64,000 nt of DNA, from the NCBI GenBank assembly GCA_023212695.1, contig JALCCG010000020.1, forward strand, positions 62,001 through 126,000, read 5' to 3'. This document shows, one piece after another, positions 36,784 through 45,077 of this stretch (position 1 is its first letter; the number at the start of each line of letters is the position of its first letter). The translations under genes were made by a program, and so were the position numbers. This stretch comes from Sporisorium sorghi (taxonomy: Eukaryota; Basidiomycota; Ustilaginomycetes; Ustilaginales; Ustilaginaceae). The notes under the pieces are model-generated. The model saw only the letters and a program-made list of their open reading frames with translations. It had not been told where the DNA came from and ran no database searches.

Positions 36784-38244
36784 ATGCAAATCACAATAGA
36801 CGATATGCAATCGGTAGATACTTCGATTTATGCGGTTTATGAAGGGGAGGGGCCCCCTTTCCGGGTAACGGAATCCCAGAAGCAAAAATATACACTGACC
36901 TGGTTCTATGGCCGTTCTCATCATGAGACAGACGATCTCGTAGCCGGAATGGGTCCGCGCTCTGGCCTGACATTGGAGCAAGTGCGCAGAACGGGAGCAT
37001 CCGCAGCGAGAGCACTGCTTAAGGAGAAAAAAGCAAGTGCGGTGCTGGTGCGCGCCTCATTCCGCGAGAGAGGGGCTTCTGCAGCAATATCGGTGAAGGA
37101 GGAGCTTCAAGCATGGATGGAAGGCTGGATGTACGGATTATATCAATTCAATAAACATCGAGGCGTTACAGCCAATCATCAAGACCTCTCCTTGAATCTC
37201 CGAGTGAAAGATTGGCAGGGGCTTACCCGTGAAGATATGGAATCCATCCTGAGGGAGGCTTCCATCCGCATAAACGGAACCCGGCTCACGCGAGATTTGG
37301 TTAACGAATCACCGGAAACGTTAAATCCGGAAGCGTTCGTTGCGGTCGTCGAGGAACGCTTCAAGAAGGCACCGGTTCAGCTTCACGTGTATCGCGGACA
37401 AGAGCTTCATGATCGGCAGATGAACGGGCTTATTGCCGTAGGCGCTGGCAGCCAATACGCCCCTGCCATGATTGAATTATCCTACAACGGAGCTTCTTCA
37501 TCGGAGAAGAGTCCTCATATCGTGCTCATCGGCAAAGGCGTAACCTTTGATATGGGCGGTATGAACGTCAAGATTGGCCGAGATATCAGCGATGCCCGCA
37601 TGGACATGGGCGGTGCTGCTGCCGTCGTTGGTGCAATGGATATTCTGGTATCTCGCCAAGCACCTGTGCGAGTCACAGCACTGATCGCCGTGGCTGATAA
37701 TTTAGCTGGACCGGATGCCATGCTTCCTTCTTCCGTTATCCATTATCCGAACGGGCTGAGTGTTCAGGTAGCCAATACGGATGGGGAAGGGAGATTGATT
37801 ATTGCGGATGCTCTGCTGCATGCAGCGAATCTCGGTGCCGATAAGGTCATTGATATCGCTACCCTCACAGGCAATGTCGGCGCAGCGCTTGGCCTGGAGA
37901 TTGCTGGAATCTGGGGAGACCGGGAGATTACAGCTGATTTGGTTGATATCGGGGAACGCAACGGGGAGCGTTTGTGGCCCATGCCGCTTATGGATGAGTA
38001 TGCCTCGGAGCTGAGAAGCGATTATGCGGATTTAAAAAATGTCGGTACGTCTACGCTGGCTGGAGCCATAACGGCTGCGCTGTTCATCCGCCATTTTGTA
38101 GCCGAGTCCATGAAATGGGTGCATATCGATATGGCAGGCACCGTGCAGTATAAACGGGAGTTTCCCTATTCCGCTGCGGGAGCCACCGGCTATGGCGCCA
38201 GATTGTTGGCAGATTATGTGGAGAAGCAGTTTCTCAAGACATAG
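36784..38244 (+). CDS. leucyl aminopeptidase (M17 family)
   Basis: Cytosolic metallo-aminopeptidase of 486 residues. The catalytic C-domain shows GKGVTFDMGGMNVK, MDMGGAAAV and NTDGEGRL, supplying the Lys and carboxylate ligands for two metal ions; the usual NTDAEGRL has Gly for Ala, and the usual FDSGG has Met for Ser. ATG 36784 lies behind GGAGGA; the frame is open from 36754. It is placed just after the peptide importer, so it probably removes N-terminal residues from imported peptides. Confidence 0.9.
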   Translation: MQITIDDMQSVDTSIYAVYEGEGPPFRVTESQKQKYTLTWFYGRSHHETDDLVAGMGPRSGLTLEQVRRTGASAARALLKEKKASAVLVRASFRERGASAAISVKEELQAWMEGWMYGLYQFNKHRGVTANHQDLSLNLRVKDWQGLTREDMESILREASIRINGTRLTRDLVNESPETLNPEAFVAVVEERFKKAPVQLHVYRGQELHDRQMNGLIAVGAGSQYAPAMIELSYNGASSSEKSPHIVLIGKGVTFDMGGMNVKIGRDISDARMDMGGAAAVVGAMDILVSRQAPVRVTALIAVADNLAGPDAMLPSSVIHYPNGLSVQVANTDGEGRLIIADALLHAANLGADKVIDIATLTGNVGAALGLEIAGIWGDREITADLVDIGERNGERLWPMPLMDEYASELRSDYADLKNVGTSTLAGAITAALFIRHFVAESMKWVHIDMAGTVQYKREFPYSAAGATGYGARLLADYVEKQFLKT

Positions 38245-38272
38245 AGAACAGAACTTCAGATGAGGAGTGACG

Positions 38273-38962
38273 ATGATGCTTCTAGAAATTATCGCAACTT
38301 GCGTGGATGATGCCATCACCGCAGAGCAGAATGGTGCGGACCGTCTGGAATTAATTACGGCCATAACCGAGGGCGGACTTACGCCTGGAATCGGTCTCGT
38401 TGAAGAGGTTGTGAAGGCTGTTCAAATTCCTGTCCATGTGATGGTAAGACCACACAGTCGGTCCTTTGTGTACAGCACACACGATATAGCAACCATGACG
38501 GCGGAGGTCAAGGCGATCCGCAAGGCCGGGGCAGCCGGCGTAGTGCTGGGCATGTTGACCCCGGATGGGAAGATTGACGAGGTTTCCTTGGCCAACATGC
38601 TGGAATGGACGGGCAGCATGCAAGTCACCTTCCACCGTGCTTTTGATGAGCTGGAGGATCAGTTCGAAGGTCTGCGTACGCTGCTGAAATACCCGTCCGT
38701 TACCCGTGTACTGACATCGGGAGGGCCCCAGCCAGCGCCACAAGCAATTCCGAGAATTCGGGAGCTTGTGGAACAAACCAAAGGCAGCGAGCTTAAGATA
38801 TTGGCCGGCAATGGCCTGAAATGGGAAATTATTCGTGAATTTATCGATCAGACCGGTGTGAGCGAGGTGCATTTCGGCTCGGCGGTTCGATATGGTCGGT
38901 CAGGGCTGAAGCCCATTGATCCGATTGAATTGAGATCGCTGGCAGACAGCATACATCAATAG
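38273..38962 (+). CDS. cutC: CutC family TIM-barrel protein
   Basis: Protein of about 229 residues with the CutC sequence pattern: LEIIATCVDDAITAEQNGADRLEL, GGLTPGIGLV, VHVMVRPHSRSFVYS, TFHRAFDE, RVLTSGG and VHFGSAVR. The family was named for copper homeostasis, but its biochemical role is unproven, and several Firmicute members sit beside amino-sugar genes. GAGGAG at 38262-38267 supports a start at 38273 or 38276. It is in the same operon as the aminopeptidase and the ROK kinase. Confidence 0.88.
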   Translation: MMLLEIIATCVDDAITAEQNGADRLELITAITEGGLTPGIGLVEEVVKAVQIPVHVMVRPHSRSFVYSTHDIATMTAEVKAIRKAGAAGVVLGMLTPDGKIDEVSLANMLEWTGSMQVTFHRAFDELEDQFEGLRTLLKYPSVTRVLTSGGPQPAPQAIPRIRELVEQTKGSELKILAGNGLKWEIIREFIDQTGVSEVHFGSAVRYGRSGLKPIDPIELRSLADSIHQ

Positions 38963-39000
38963 AAGTAGTAGCAAACCTATCGGAAACAGGTGAACAAAAA

Positions 39001-39954
39001 TTGCAAACCGAATGGAATAAACAGCAAGAATTTGTGGTTGGCGTTGACCTTGGGGGTACAAAGATCGCGGCAGCGCTCTTTGATTCCGAAGGACAGTTGC
39101 TGAACCGGGAGCAGATGGAAACCGCCGGCGCACAGACGGCGGAGGAGGTGGTCGGCAGAATTACGGCCATGATCCGCAGTGTGTCGGGCGGCCATCCGCT
39201 TCGAGGGGTAGGGATGGCCTCACCAGGCACAGTGAATAGCCGAGAGGGGATTGTCATTCATGGAACGAATTTGCCGGAATGGACCAATGTCCCCCTCAAA
39301 GCCTGGATGGAGCGTGAGCTGCATACGGAAGTTCAGGTGCTGAACGACGCCAATGCAGCCGCGTGGGGGGAATATGTAAGAGGAGCCGGCAGAGGTTCAA
39401 CTAACATGGTGTATGTGACGCTGAGTACAGGCATTGGTTCAGGAATCGTGCTGGACGGCAAGCTGTTTCTGGGCAGTAATTCTTTTGCAGGCGAACTCGG
39501 GCATCATATCATCGATCCGAGCGGTCCCAGATGCAATTGCGGAAGTCATGGCTGCTGGGAGGTATTTGCCTCGGGGACAGCGATCGGCCATGCAGCGTCC
39601 CAGCGGATGCTCGATCAGCCGAGCGTGATCAGAGAGCTGGCTGCAGCGGATGGGGGAGTGAATGCAAAGCACGTATTTGAAGCTAAGCGTCTTCAGGACC
39701 CTGTAGCGGTGGAGGTCATCGACCGTGCTATTTATTACATGGCACTAGGTCTGGTTAATGTCATTCACAGCTTCAACCCGGACCGCATCGTAATTGGTGG
39801 AGGTGTCAGCAGAGCAGGAGAGCTGCTGTTCCCGCAGCTGCGGGAAATGACAGATAAACTGGTCATGCCGTCCTATTTAGGCACGTACGAGATCGTTCCG
39901 GCCGGTCTGCGGGATGATGTGGGTCTGGTTGGTGCCGCAGCCTTGTTCCGGTGA
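39001..39954 (+). CDS. ROK family sugar kinase
   Basis: Kinase of 317 residues with a TTG start. Motifs: DLGGTKIAAALF (phosphate loop), LNDANAAAWGEY (catalytic Asp), GELGHHIIDP and the zinc-binding CNCGSHGCWEVFASG. Substrates of close relatives are glucose, mannose and N-acetylglucosamine. It is the last gene of the ROK-ABC run and could phosphorylate a sugar released from the imported compound. A terminator follows at 40075. Confidence 0.9.
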   Translation: MQTEWNKQQEFVVGVDLGGTKIAAALFDSEGQLLNREQMETAGAQTAEEVVGRITAMIRSVSGGHPLRGVGMASPGTVNSREGIVIHGTNLPEWTNVPLKAWMERELHTEVQVLNDANAAAWGEYVRGAGRGSTNMVYVTLSTGIGSGIVLDGKLFLGSNSFAGELGHHIIDPSGPRCNCGSHGCWEVFASGTAIGHAASQRMLDQPSVIRELAAADGGVNAKHVFEAKRLQDPVAVEVIDRAIYYMALGLVNVIHSFNPDRIVIGGGVSRAGELLFPQLREMTDKLVMPSYLGTYEIVPAGLRDDVGLVGAAALFR

Positions 39955-40074
39955 TGACAACTGCAATGCTTAGGTAGTGGATAGAGCAGTGGATGGAATA
40001 AAGCTTAGATAGAGATCATTTGGCAGGGAAATAGAATTGGAATTAGACGGGTCTTATAGCCAGTAGTTATAAAA

Positions 40075-40100
40075 AAAGCCGCCCATAAAAGGGCGGCTTT
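40075..40100 (+). terminator. terminator of the ROK-ABC operon
   Basis: AAAGCCGCCC / GGGCGGCTTT, perfect ten-base stem with a six-base loop. The rest of 39955-40291 holds no gene I can identify. Confidence 0.88.
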
Positions 40101-40291
40101 CATTATGTATCAGGGAAGCGGGAAACGGGGCGATCATTTTTTTGCTATTGGGGAGTCCGTCACATGTAATGAGTGATAAGTGTGAACCGTAAACCGTCAT
40201 CCGTTTGTGCATAGGATTCGACTTTTTGGTTTTCTTATGGTTTGTTTGTATCCGACAAACAAGCGGTTGCCCGCACTTTCCCGCCCGCCGG

Positions 40292-40360
40292 CGGTAACCG
40301 CCGGCTCCAAACCCGCACGTGAGGAATACCTGTAGGCTTGGAGCCGGCGGCTGCCGTTAC
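40292..40360 (-). terminator. long GC-rich inverted repeat at the end of the DIP1984-like gene
   Basis: CGGTAACCGCCGGCTCCAA (40292-40310) pairs with TTGGAGCCGGCGGCTGCCGTTACC (40337-40360) with a small bulge; the second arm includes the stop codon of the gene at 40357. It probably works as terminator on the minus strand. Confidence 0.6.
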
Positions 40361-40884
40361 CCCATATACTTCGATGCGTCAAACGATATCATGGCGTTAT
40401 GATTGGCATGTTCTATCAGTGACGAGAGTTTGGTTACCTCGCGTTCCTTCTTGCGCGCTGCCGCCTGATAAGCTTCAGGATCATACAGAGCGACGTTGAA
40501 CAGCGTCGTGGCGTTGTCTCCGCTTCCCCGGCTGCTTTGACGCTCAAGCTTCTTGCGAGAGCCGAGGTGTGCAAGCTGTCCGATATCACCGCGAATGTGT
40601 TTCGCCAGCTCGATTGCTTCCATGATCGTTATGTCGGAACCATTCCAGGAGATCGTCTGCGTTGTGTTGGAGAGGGCCATCAGCAAATCCAGTTTTCTGA
40701 AATCCGCCGCCGCCGCTTCAATCTCTTCCGTAATGACATCTACACTCCGCGCGGGATACTCAGCCGTTTCTCCTTTTTCAATGATCGTACTGCTGTTATT
40801 CAGACGCTCCGACGCCAGCTGGCTCATAAGACGATGAATTGCTGCCCGTACGGCTAAAGCTTCAGCCATTGTGATTTGACTCAT
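40357..40884 (-). CDS. DIP1984-like protein of unknown function
   Basis: Soluble, mostly helical protein of 175 residues. The N-terminal AEALAVRAAIHRLMSQLASE helix and a following segment of helices with ITEEIEAAAADFRKLD resemble the small DIP1984/septicolysin-related family, but the match is by general pattern only. There is no signal peptide. It is monocistronic. No catalytic residues can be proposed. Confidence 0.5.
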   Translation of the reverse strand: MSQITMAEALAVRAAIHRLMSQLASERLNNSSTIIEKGETAEYPARSVDVITEEIEAAAADFRKLDLLMALSNTTQTISWNGSDITIMEAIELAKHIRGDIGQLAHLGSRKKLERQSSRGSGDNATTLFNVALYDPEAYQAAARKKEREVTKLSSLIEHANHNAMISFDASKYMG

Positions 40885-41149
40885 TCGTAATGGATCACCT
40901 CTATGATTTCTTTTCTGATATAGTTAAACGCAGGATCCTGTAAAAAGTTGCTAAACGTTTTAAGAAAATGGAGTAAGAGGAATACACTAGAGTTACATAA
41001 TTGTCATGACTATGTGAGATTGTTAACAGAAATAAGGCTGCGAAATTCAATTATTCCGACAGCGGGTAACATAAAACGATAGATTCTTAGGATATTATTG
41101 ACAGCATCCTTGCTTGTATACTATATTAAGAGAAGTTACAAAATGTTAA

Positions 41150-41275
41150 TGAATTTTTGCCGAATTTCGTTTGTGAAAACGGGGGAACCGTCTTGGGTGA
41201 ATTATTCTTGTACTAAAGAGAGTATAGGGAACCTTCAACCGAACCCTTAGCTAACTCCGTAGGCATCGAAGGAGC
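41150..41275 (+). promoter_or_regulatory. cyclic di-AMP riboswitch (ydaO/yuaA type)
   Basis: Conserved words of this class occur in order and spacing: ACGGGGGAACC (about 41179), TTGGGTGAAT (about 41193), AGGGA, CAACCGAACCC and TAGCTAACTCCGTAGGC (about 41249-41265). It ends just before the ribosome binding site of an NlpC/P60 hydrolase, a classic target of this riboswitch in bacilli, where c-di-AMP binding turns the gene off. Limits are approximate. Confidence 0.88.
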
Positions 41276-41284
41276 GAACATATT

Positions 41285-41761
41285 TTGAAGAAATTTGTCA
41301 TCACATTGCTTGGGTCTGCAATTATTTTTTCTTCAGGTGCCGTAACAGCATTTGCTGATCAACAACCGAACTTTCAGCATCAAGTGAAACAATTGGTAGG
41401 AACTCCATATAAATGGGGCGGAACGACCACCAGTGGATTTGATTGCTCCGGATTTATACTGTACATGTTTAGAAATTTTGATATAGATCTTCCACGCACA
41501 TCCCAAAGCCAGGCTAAAGCCGGGGTTTATGTGGATCGCGAAGACCTGCGGGTTGGAGATCTGGTGTTCTTCAATACAAGCGGCAGCGGAATTTCGCATG
41601 CAGGAGTTTACATTGGCGAAGGTCAATTTGCGCATGCTTCCAGCAGCAAGGGCGTAAGAATCAGCAAGCTTAGCGATTCTTATTATGAGCCGCGTTATGT
41701 AACGGCGCGTCGTGTACTGAGTCAAGAAAACTATGCGAAACTGGTAGGTAGTCCAAGCTAA
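41285..41761 (+). CDS. NlpC/P60 cell-wall endopeptidase
   Basis: Secreted peptidoglycan hydrolase of 158 residues. A signal peptide (1-25, ending AFA) is followed directly by the NlpC/P60 domain with the catalytic triad Cys54 (DCSGF), His105 (SHAGVYIG) and His117 (FAHASS). There is no SH3 or LysM binding domain, so it is a minimal enzyme. TTG start after GAAGGAG. It is controlled by the c-di-AMP riboswitch upstream and ended by the terminator at 41801, linking wall turnover to c-di-AMP and turgor. Confidence 0.93.
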   Translation: MKKFVITLLGSAIIFSSGAVTAFADQQPNFQHQVKQLVGTPYKWGGTTTSGFDCSGFILYMFRNFDIDLPRTSQSQAKAGVYVDREDLRVGDLVFFNTSGSGISHAGVYIGEGQFAHASSSKGVRISKLSDSYYEPRYVTARRVLSQENYAKLVGSPS

Positions 41762-41800
41762 TTGAGAGACGCAGTTTTTCGGGAAGTATAATACATATTA

Positions 41801-41842
41801 AGAAAGCCTGACAAAGATCCATCTTTGTCAGGCTTTCTTTTA
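41801..41842. terminator. terminator after the NlpC/P60 gene
   Basis: Eighteen-base perfect stem AGAAAGCCTGACAAAGAT / ATCTTTGTCAGGCTTTCT with T-run; A-rich on the 5' side, so it may serve the convergent gene too. Confidence 0.9.
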
Positions 41843-41866
41843 TTGAGGGATCTAGACCTGATCACT

Positions 41867-43141
41867 TTATTCCTTTACAACAGAAGCATTCACAGCGCCT
41901 TCCATCTGATTATTATAAGTCCGGAATAGTCCCAGACGCCAGAAGGCGGCTCCCTTTAGATCATAGCGCTTGGCGAGACCCAGCTTATCATCTACGGAAG
42001 ACGGAGTTTCACTGCTTAAGCTGATGCCGAGCAGGAGCTTTTGCTTAGGAACACCCGCTTGGAGTGCAAGCTGAATCGCCTGATCTACAAGACTGTTAGG
42101 CTCGGGTACCTGCGATTTGGTGCCGACCGGGTTATACTGATAAGCCATAATGATGAGATCATCTGCTATGGAGGCAAGAGTCTTGTAATCATAGCCTTTA
42201 TAGGCACTGTTCAATGGCGGCACGGCCAATGACAGGGAGATGTCATTCGGTAAAGAAGCCTTCAGCTGTTTGACATAATCGTTAAGCAGCTTCTGCTGCT
42301 GCCCTGCATCCAATTTAAAGCCGAGCCCTTCAAAATCGAGAACAACTCCGCCGAAGCCGTTGTCCGTAACGGCTGTCGTTATGCCCTCAATCGATTTCTG
42401 CCGAAGGGTGCTGTCACTCAGAACCTTGGTCAGTTCACCATTACCATCCAAAGCATAAACCATAAGATGCGGTTTAATGTTCTGATCTGCTGCATCCGCC
42501 ACAATGGATTGTGGCGTTACATCACCGGCAGATGCAGGCAAGCGGTACTCTTTACCCTCAAGCGTAAATTGACCTTCGCGGTCGATGCGGCTCCACCCGA
42601 AAGCGACTGAGTTCATGGAAGGTATTATATCGCGTTCCTGATAGGATTCTAGAGCATAGAAGGCTCTCAAATGCATCTCCCGCTGCGGAGATGTCAGGGA
42701 AACCGTACGCGTAGCCTGGTTCCAGCCCACGTCGACACCGAATTGGCTGCTGAACGAGCTGAGCGGAATCAGCACGCGCCCTTCCCGCTGTACCGGTGGT
42801 GCCGTGAGCGTAACTTTTTTCCCGTTCACGGTTGCAGTTTTACTGCCCACTTGCAGCAATACCTCCGTTGCTTGCCCCTTCAGGCTGCCGATCGCTTTCA
42901 CCGTTTGCGTCTTGCTGTTCCAGGTGATCTCAATTCCGAGCGCTTCGCCAACGGTCCGGAATGGAACATAAGTGACACCGTTGTCTATCCTTGGAGCAGC
43001 ATCAAATTTCAGTGGAACATCATCCAGCATGACCGCAATAGCCGGTGCTGCAGCGGCATTACTGATATTCGTGGCAGTACCCAGCAAGGATAGGGCCAGA
43101 ACGGTGGCGGCCGCTGTTTTTCCTACATGTTTATGTAACAT
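41867..43141 (-). CDS. copper-amine-oxidase-type stalk domain plus GH18-like catalytic domain
   Basis: Exported protein of 424 residues. Signal peptide (1-33), stalk domain (about 34-155, with VTYVPFRTVGEALG and VLIPLSSFSSQFG), then a GH18 barrel (about 160-415) of the YaaH/SleL/YdhD type. The catalytic acid lies in GGVVLDFEGLG, a shortened DxxDxDxE motif. This group cleaves muramyl or N-acetylglucosaminyl bonds in peptidoglycan or cortex, or acts in spore germination. It is convergent with the NlpC/P60 gene. Confidence 0.85.
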   Translation of the reverse strand: MLHKHVGKTAAATVLALSLLGTATNISNAAAAPAIAVMLDDVPLKFDAAPRIDNGVTYVPFRTVGEALGIEITWNSKTQTVKAIGSLKGQATEVLLQVGSKTATVNGKKVTLTAPPVQREGRVLIPLSSFSSQFGVDVGWNQATRTVSLTSPQREMHLRAFYALESYQERDIIPSMNSVAFGWSRIDREGQFTLEGKEYRLPASAGDVTPQSIVADAADQNIKPHLMVYALDGNGELTKVLSDSTLRQKSIEGITTAVTDNGFGGVVLDFEGLGFKLDAGQQQKLLNDYVKQLKASLPNDISLSLAVPPLNSAYKGYDYKTLASIADDLIIMAYQYNPVGTKSQVPEPNSLVDQAIQLALQAGVPKQKLLLGISLSSETPSSVDDKLGLAKRYDLKGAAFWRLGLFRTYNNQMEGAVNASVVKE

Positions 43142-43358
43142 ACTCCGTATTCCTCCAACTCATCATATAATAGTAGATTGGCCTTGCATGGAATGGTAAT
43201 CTAGCATATGCAATTATAGCAAAATTTTCATAGAGTTCCAATTACATGATGTCATAGAATAGATAAGAGCAGGCATGTTGATTTTTTAAACTTTCAAGTA
43301 TAATAAATACAGGAATTCATACATAACCTGATGATTACATGCATAGGGGGACAACGGC

Positions 43359-43745
43359 GTGTTTAAATTCTGGAAGAATAAAAAGGGTAGTGAACGCGGA
43401 GATACATCGTTGAGTACGGAAGGAGAACCGATTGAGGCTGTACCGGATCTGATTATCGAGCTTACGGGACGAGAGATTCAGCGTAATGTGGCGCCTGTTC
43501 TTGGTATGACCGTCCTGGATCTTGCGGAGCGGAATGACGTGGATTGGAACTCCTTTTGCAAAAGAGGGACTTGCGCGCGCTGCCGCTGCATGGTGGCGGA
43601 GGGTATTCAATATTTGTCCGAGCCGAACCTTGCGGAAGAGGGGCGCCTTGATCCGGAAGAGATTGAGGAAGGCTACCGTTTGGGATGTCAGAGCCGTATC
43701 GAAGCGGTGGGTCCCATCAAAATCAGGCATGCTCCGTACTTTTGA
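43359..43745 (+). CDS. 2Fe-2S ferredoxin-like protein
   Basis: Protein of 128 residues. A charged N-terminal extension (1-30) precedes a plant-type ferredoxin fold with CKRGTCARCRC and a later cysteine in GYRLGCQSR, the usual Cx5Cx2C...C ligand set. GTG start with AGGGGG at 43345-43350. It is a lone gene. An electron-transfer role is clear; the partner is not. Confidence 0.88.
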   Translation: MFKFWKNKKGSERGDTSLSTEGEPIEAVPDLIIELTGREIQRNVAPVLGMTVLDLAERNDVDWNSFCKRGTCARCRCMVAEGIQYLSEPNLAEEGRLDPEEIEEGYRLGCQSRIEAVGPIKIRHAPYF

Positions 43746-43939
43746 ACGATATTATCTGGCGACTATTTTTTGAGTTGCAGATTAGAATAGCTATTCAATA
43801 CACTGATCGGAATTTTCAAAGGCTTATTCCAACTTGAACGATAAGGAGGAACGGGCCTTTTTTGCATGCTTTTTTAATCGTGAAAAAATGAAGGGGGTAT
43901 ATCACGCAAGGGAAATCCATAACGTTACCAGAAAAATGC

Positions 43940-43980
43940 AAAGAACCTAGTCTAGTTGAGCACCGGACTAAGGTTCTTTA
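43940..43980 (-). terminator. terminator of the AraC regulator gene
   Basis: AAAGAACCTAGTC pairs with GACTAAGGTTCTTT with one bulged base; T-rich on the minus strand. Confidence 0.7.
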
Positions 43981-44019
43981 AAGACGGCTTCATATAAATA
44001 GTCCGCGCATGTAAATCCT

Positions 44020-44877
44020 TTATTCCAAGGCCAGCTTGTTCTGTTCCCGGAAGGAACTTGGCGTTTGACCGGTAATTTTCTTGAATAACATCGAGAAGTA
44101 TTTATCGTTGCCATAGCCTACTTGTGAGGCCACCTCATGCACTGGCATTTCCGAGTCGGCAAGCAGGCGCTTGGCTTCCTCAATCCGGCGGGATATCAAG
44201 TAATTGAAGGGAGAATCGCCAAGCTCTTTTTTGAACAGATGGGATAAATAATGCTGGCTGACGTACATCGTATCCGCGATGTCCTTCAGACTGATGCTTT
44301 GGGTATAGTTGGCGTCGATGAACTGTTTGGTCCGGAGCGCGATTTCATTCTTGCCCTTCAGGGATTGGAATTGATGCTTTACATCCACGATACGATAGAT
44401 CACGGTGATCAATGACATGAGCAGGTTCGTGCTCAGCGTTTCGTAACCCAGCACCTGCGAATCACATTCGCGGATGATTTCCGAAAGATAACTTTCGACT
44501 TTATAGGCGTATTTCTCACAGGAAATAACCGGCTCGACATACGCTGGCAGCAGCATTCCTTGCTGAACGCCCTCAATGTGGAGCGAATCCACGCCGCAAT
44601 AGATTACTTTAAAAGGCCCGTCCGTGATGGATCGTTCCTCATGGGGGACACCGGTGTTGTAAATCGCAACATCGCCTTTGCGGAGTTCATATACTTTTCC
44701 TGCGATGGTGAATTCCCCGCGTCCTTCAACCACATAGAGGATCTCACAGAAATCGTGAATTTGCGGCGGCCCGTAGAAAAAATCCTCGTCCACCACTTGC
44801 CCGGCAAACAGCAGCTGCGGATTTTTGATGAAGCGGAATTGATCGCTTTTGCTATGCGAGATTTCGATCTTTGGCAC
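44020..44877 (-). CDS. AraC family transcriptional regulator (probable fucose activator)
   Basis: Regulator of 285 residues. The N-terminal cupin (about 15-150, with GRGEFTIAGKVYELRKGDVAIYNTGVPHEE) should bind the sugar, and the C-terminal double helix-turn-helix (about 185-285) ends in the AraC signature EVASQVGYGNDKYFSMLFKKITGQTPSSFR (key parts VASQVGYGNDKYFS and GQTPSSFR). GTG at 44877 has an AGGAGGG 8 bases upstream, while upstream ATGs lack one. It is divergent from fucI and likely activates the fucose operon. Confidence 0.85.
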   Translation of the reverse strand: MPKIEISHSKSDQFRFIKNPQLLFAGQVVDEDFFYGPPQIHDFCEILYVVEGRGEFTIAGKVYELRKGDVAIYNTGVPHEERSITDGPFKVIYCGVDSLHIEGVQQGMLLPAYVEPVISCEKYAYKVESYLSEIIRECDSQVLGYETLSTNLLMSLITVIYRIVDVKHQFQSLKGKNEIALRTKQFIDANYTQSISLKDIADTMYVSQHYLSHLFKKELGDSPFNYLISRRIEEAKRLLADSEMPVHEVASQVGYGNDKYFSMLFKKITGQTPSSFREQNKLALE

Positions 44878-44939
44878 GGTCTCGTCCCTCCTGGAAAGCA
44901 GCATCCTGTATCCATTATAATGCATAATGCTCATCATGC

Positions 44940-44953
44940 GGAAATCGTTTACA
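44940..44953. promoter_or_regulatory. cre-like site in the fuc divergent region
   Basis: GGAAATCGTTTACA matches TGWAANCGNTNWCA at 13 of 14 positions. It lies 62 bases before the AraC start and 125 before fucI, so CcpA repression of the fucose genes is plausible. Confidence 0.5.
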
Positions 44954-45077
44954 TGAATAGCCGGAATGGTTCACTGTCTTGCTGAAATTATGGTCCGATA
45001 CAACAAAATAGTGGGTTATCCTCTGCGCTGAATCAATTTACAATGAGGTCATATTCCTGATTGGGAGGCGTGGCAAC

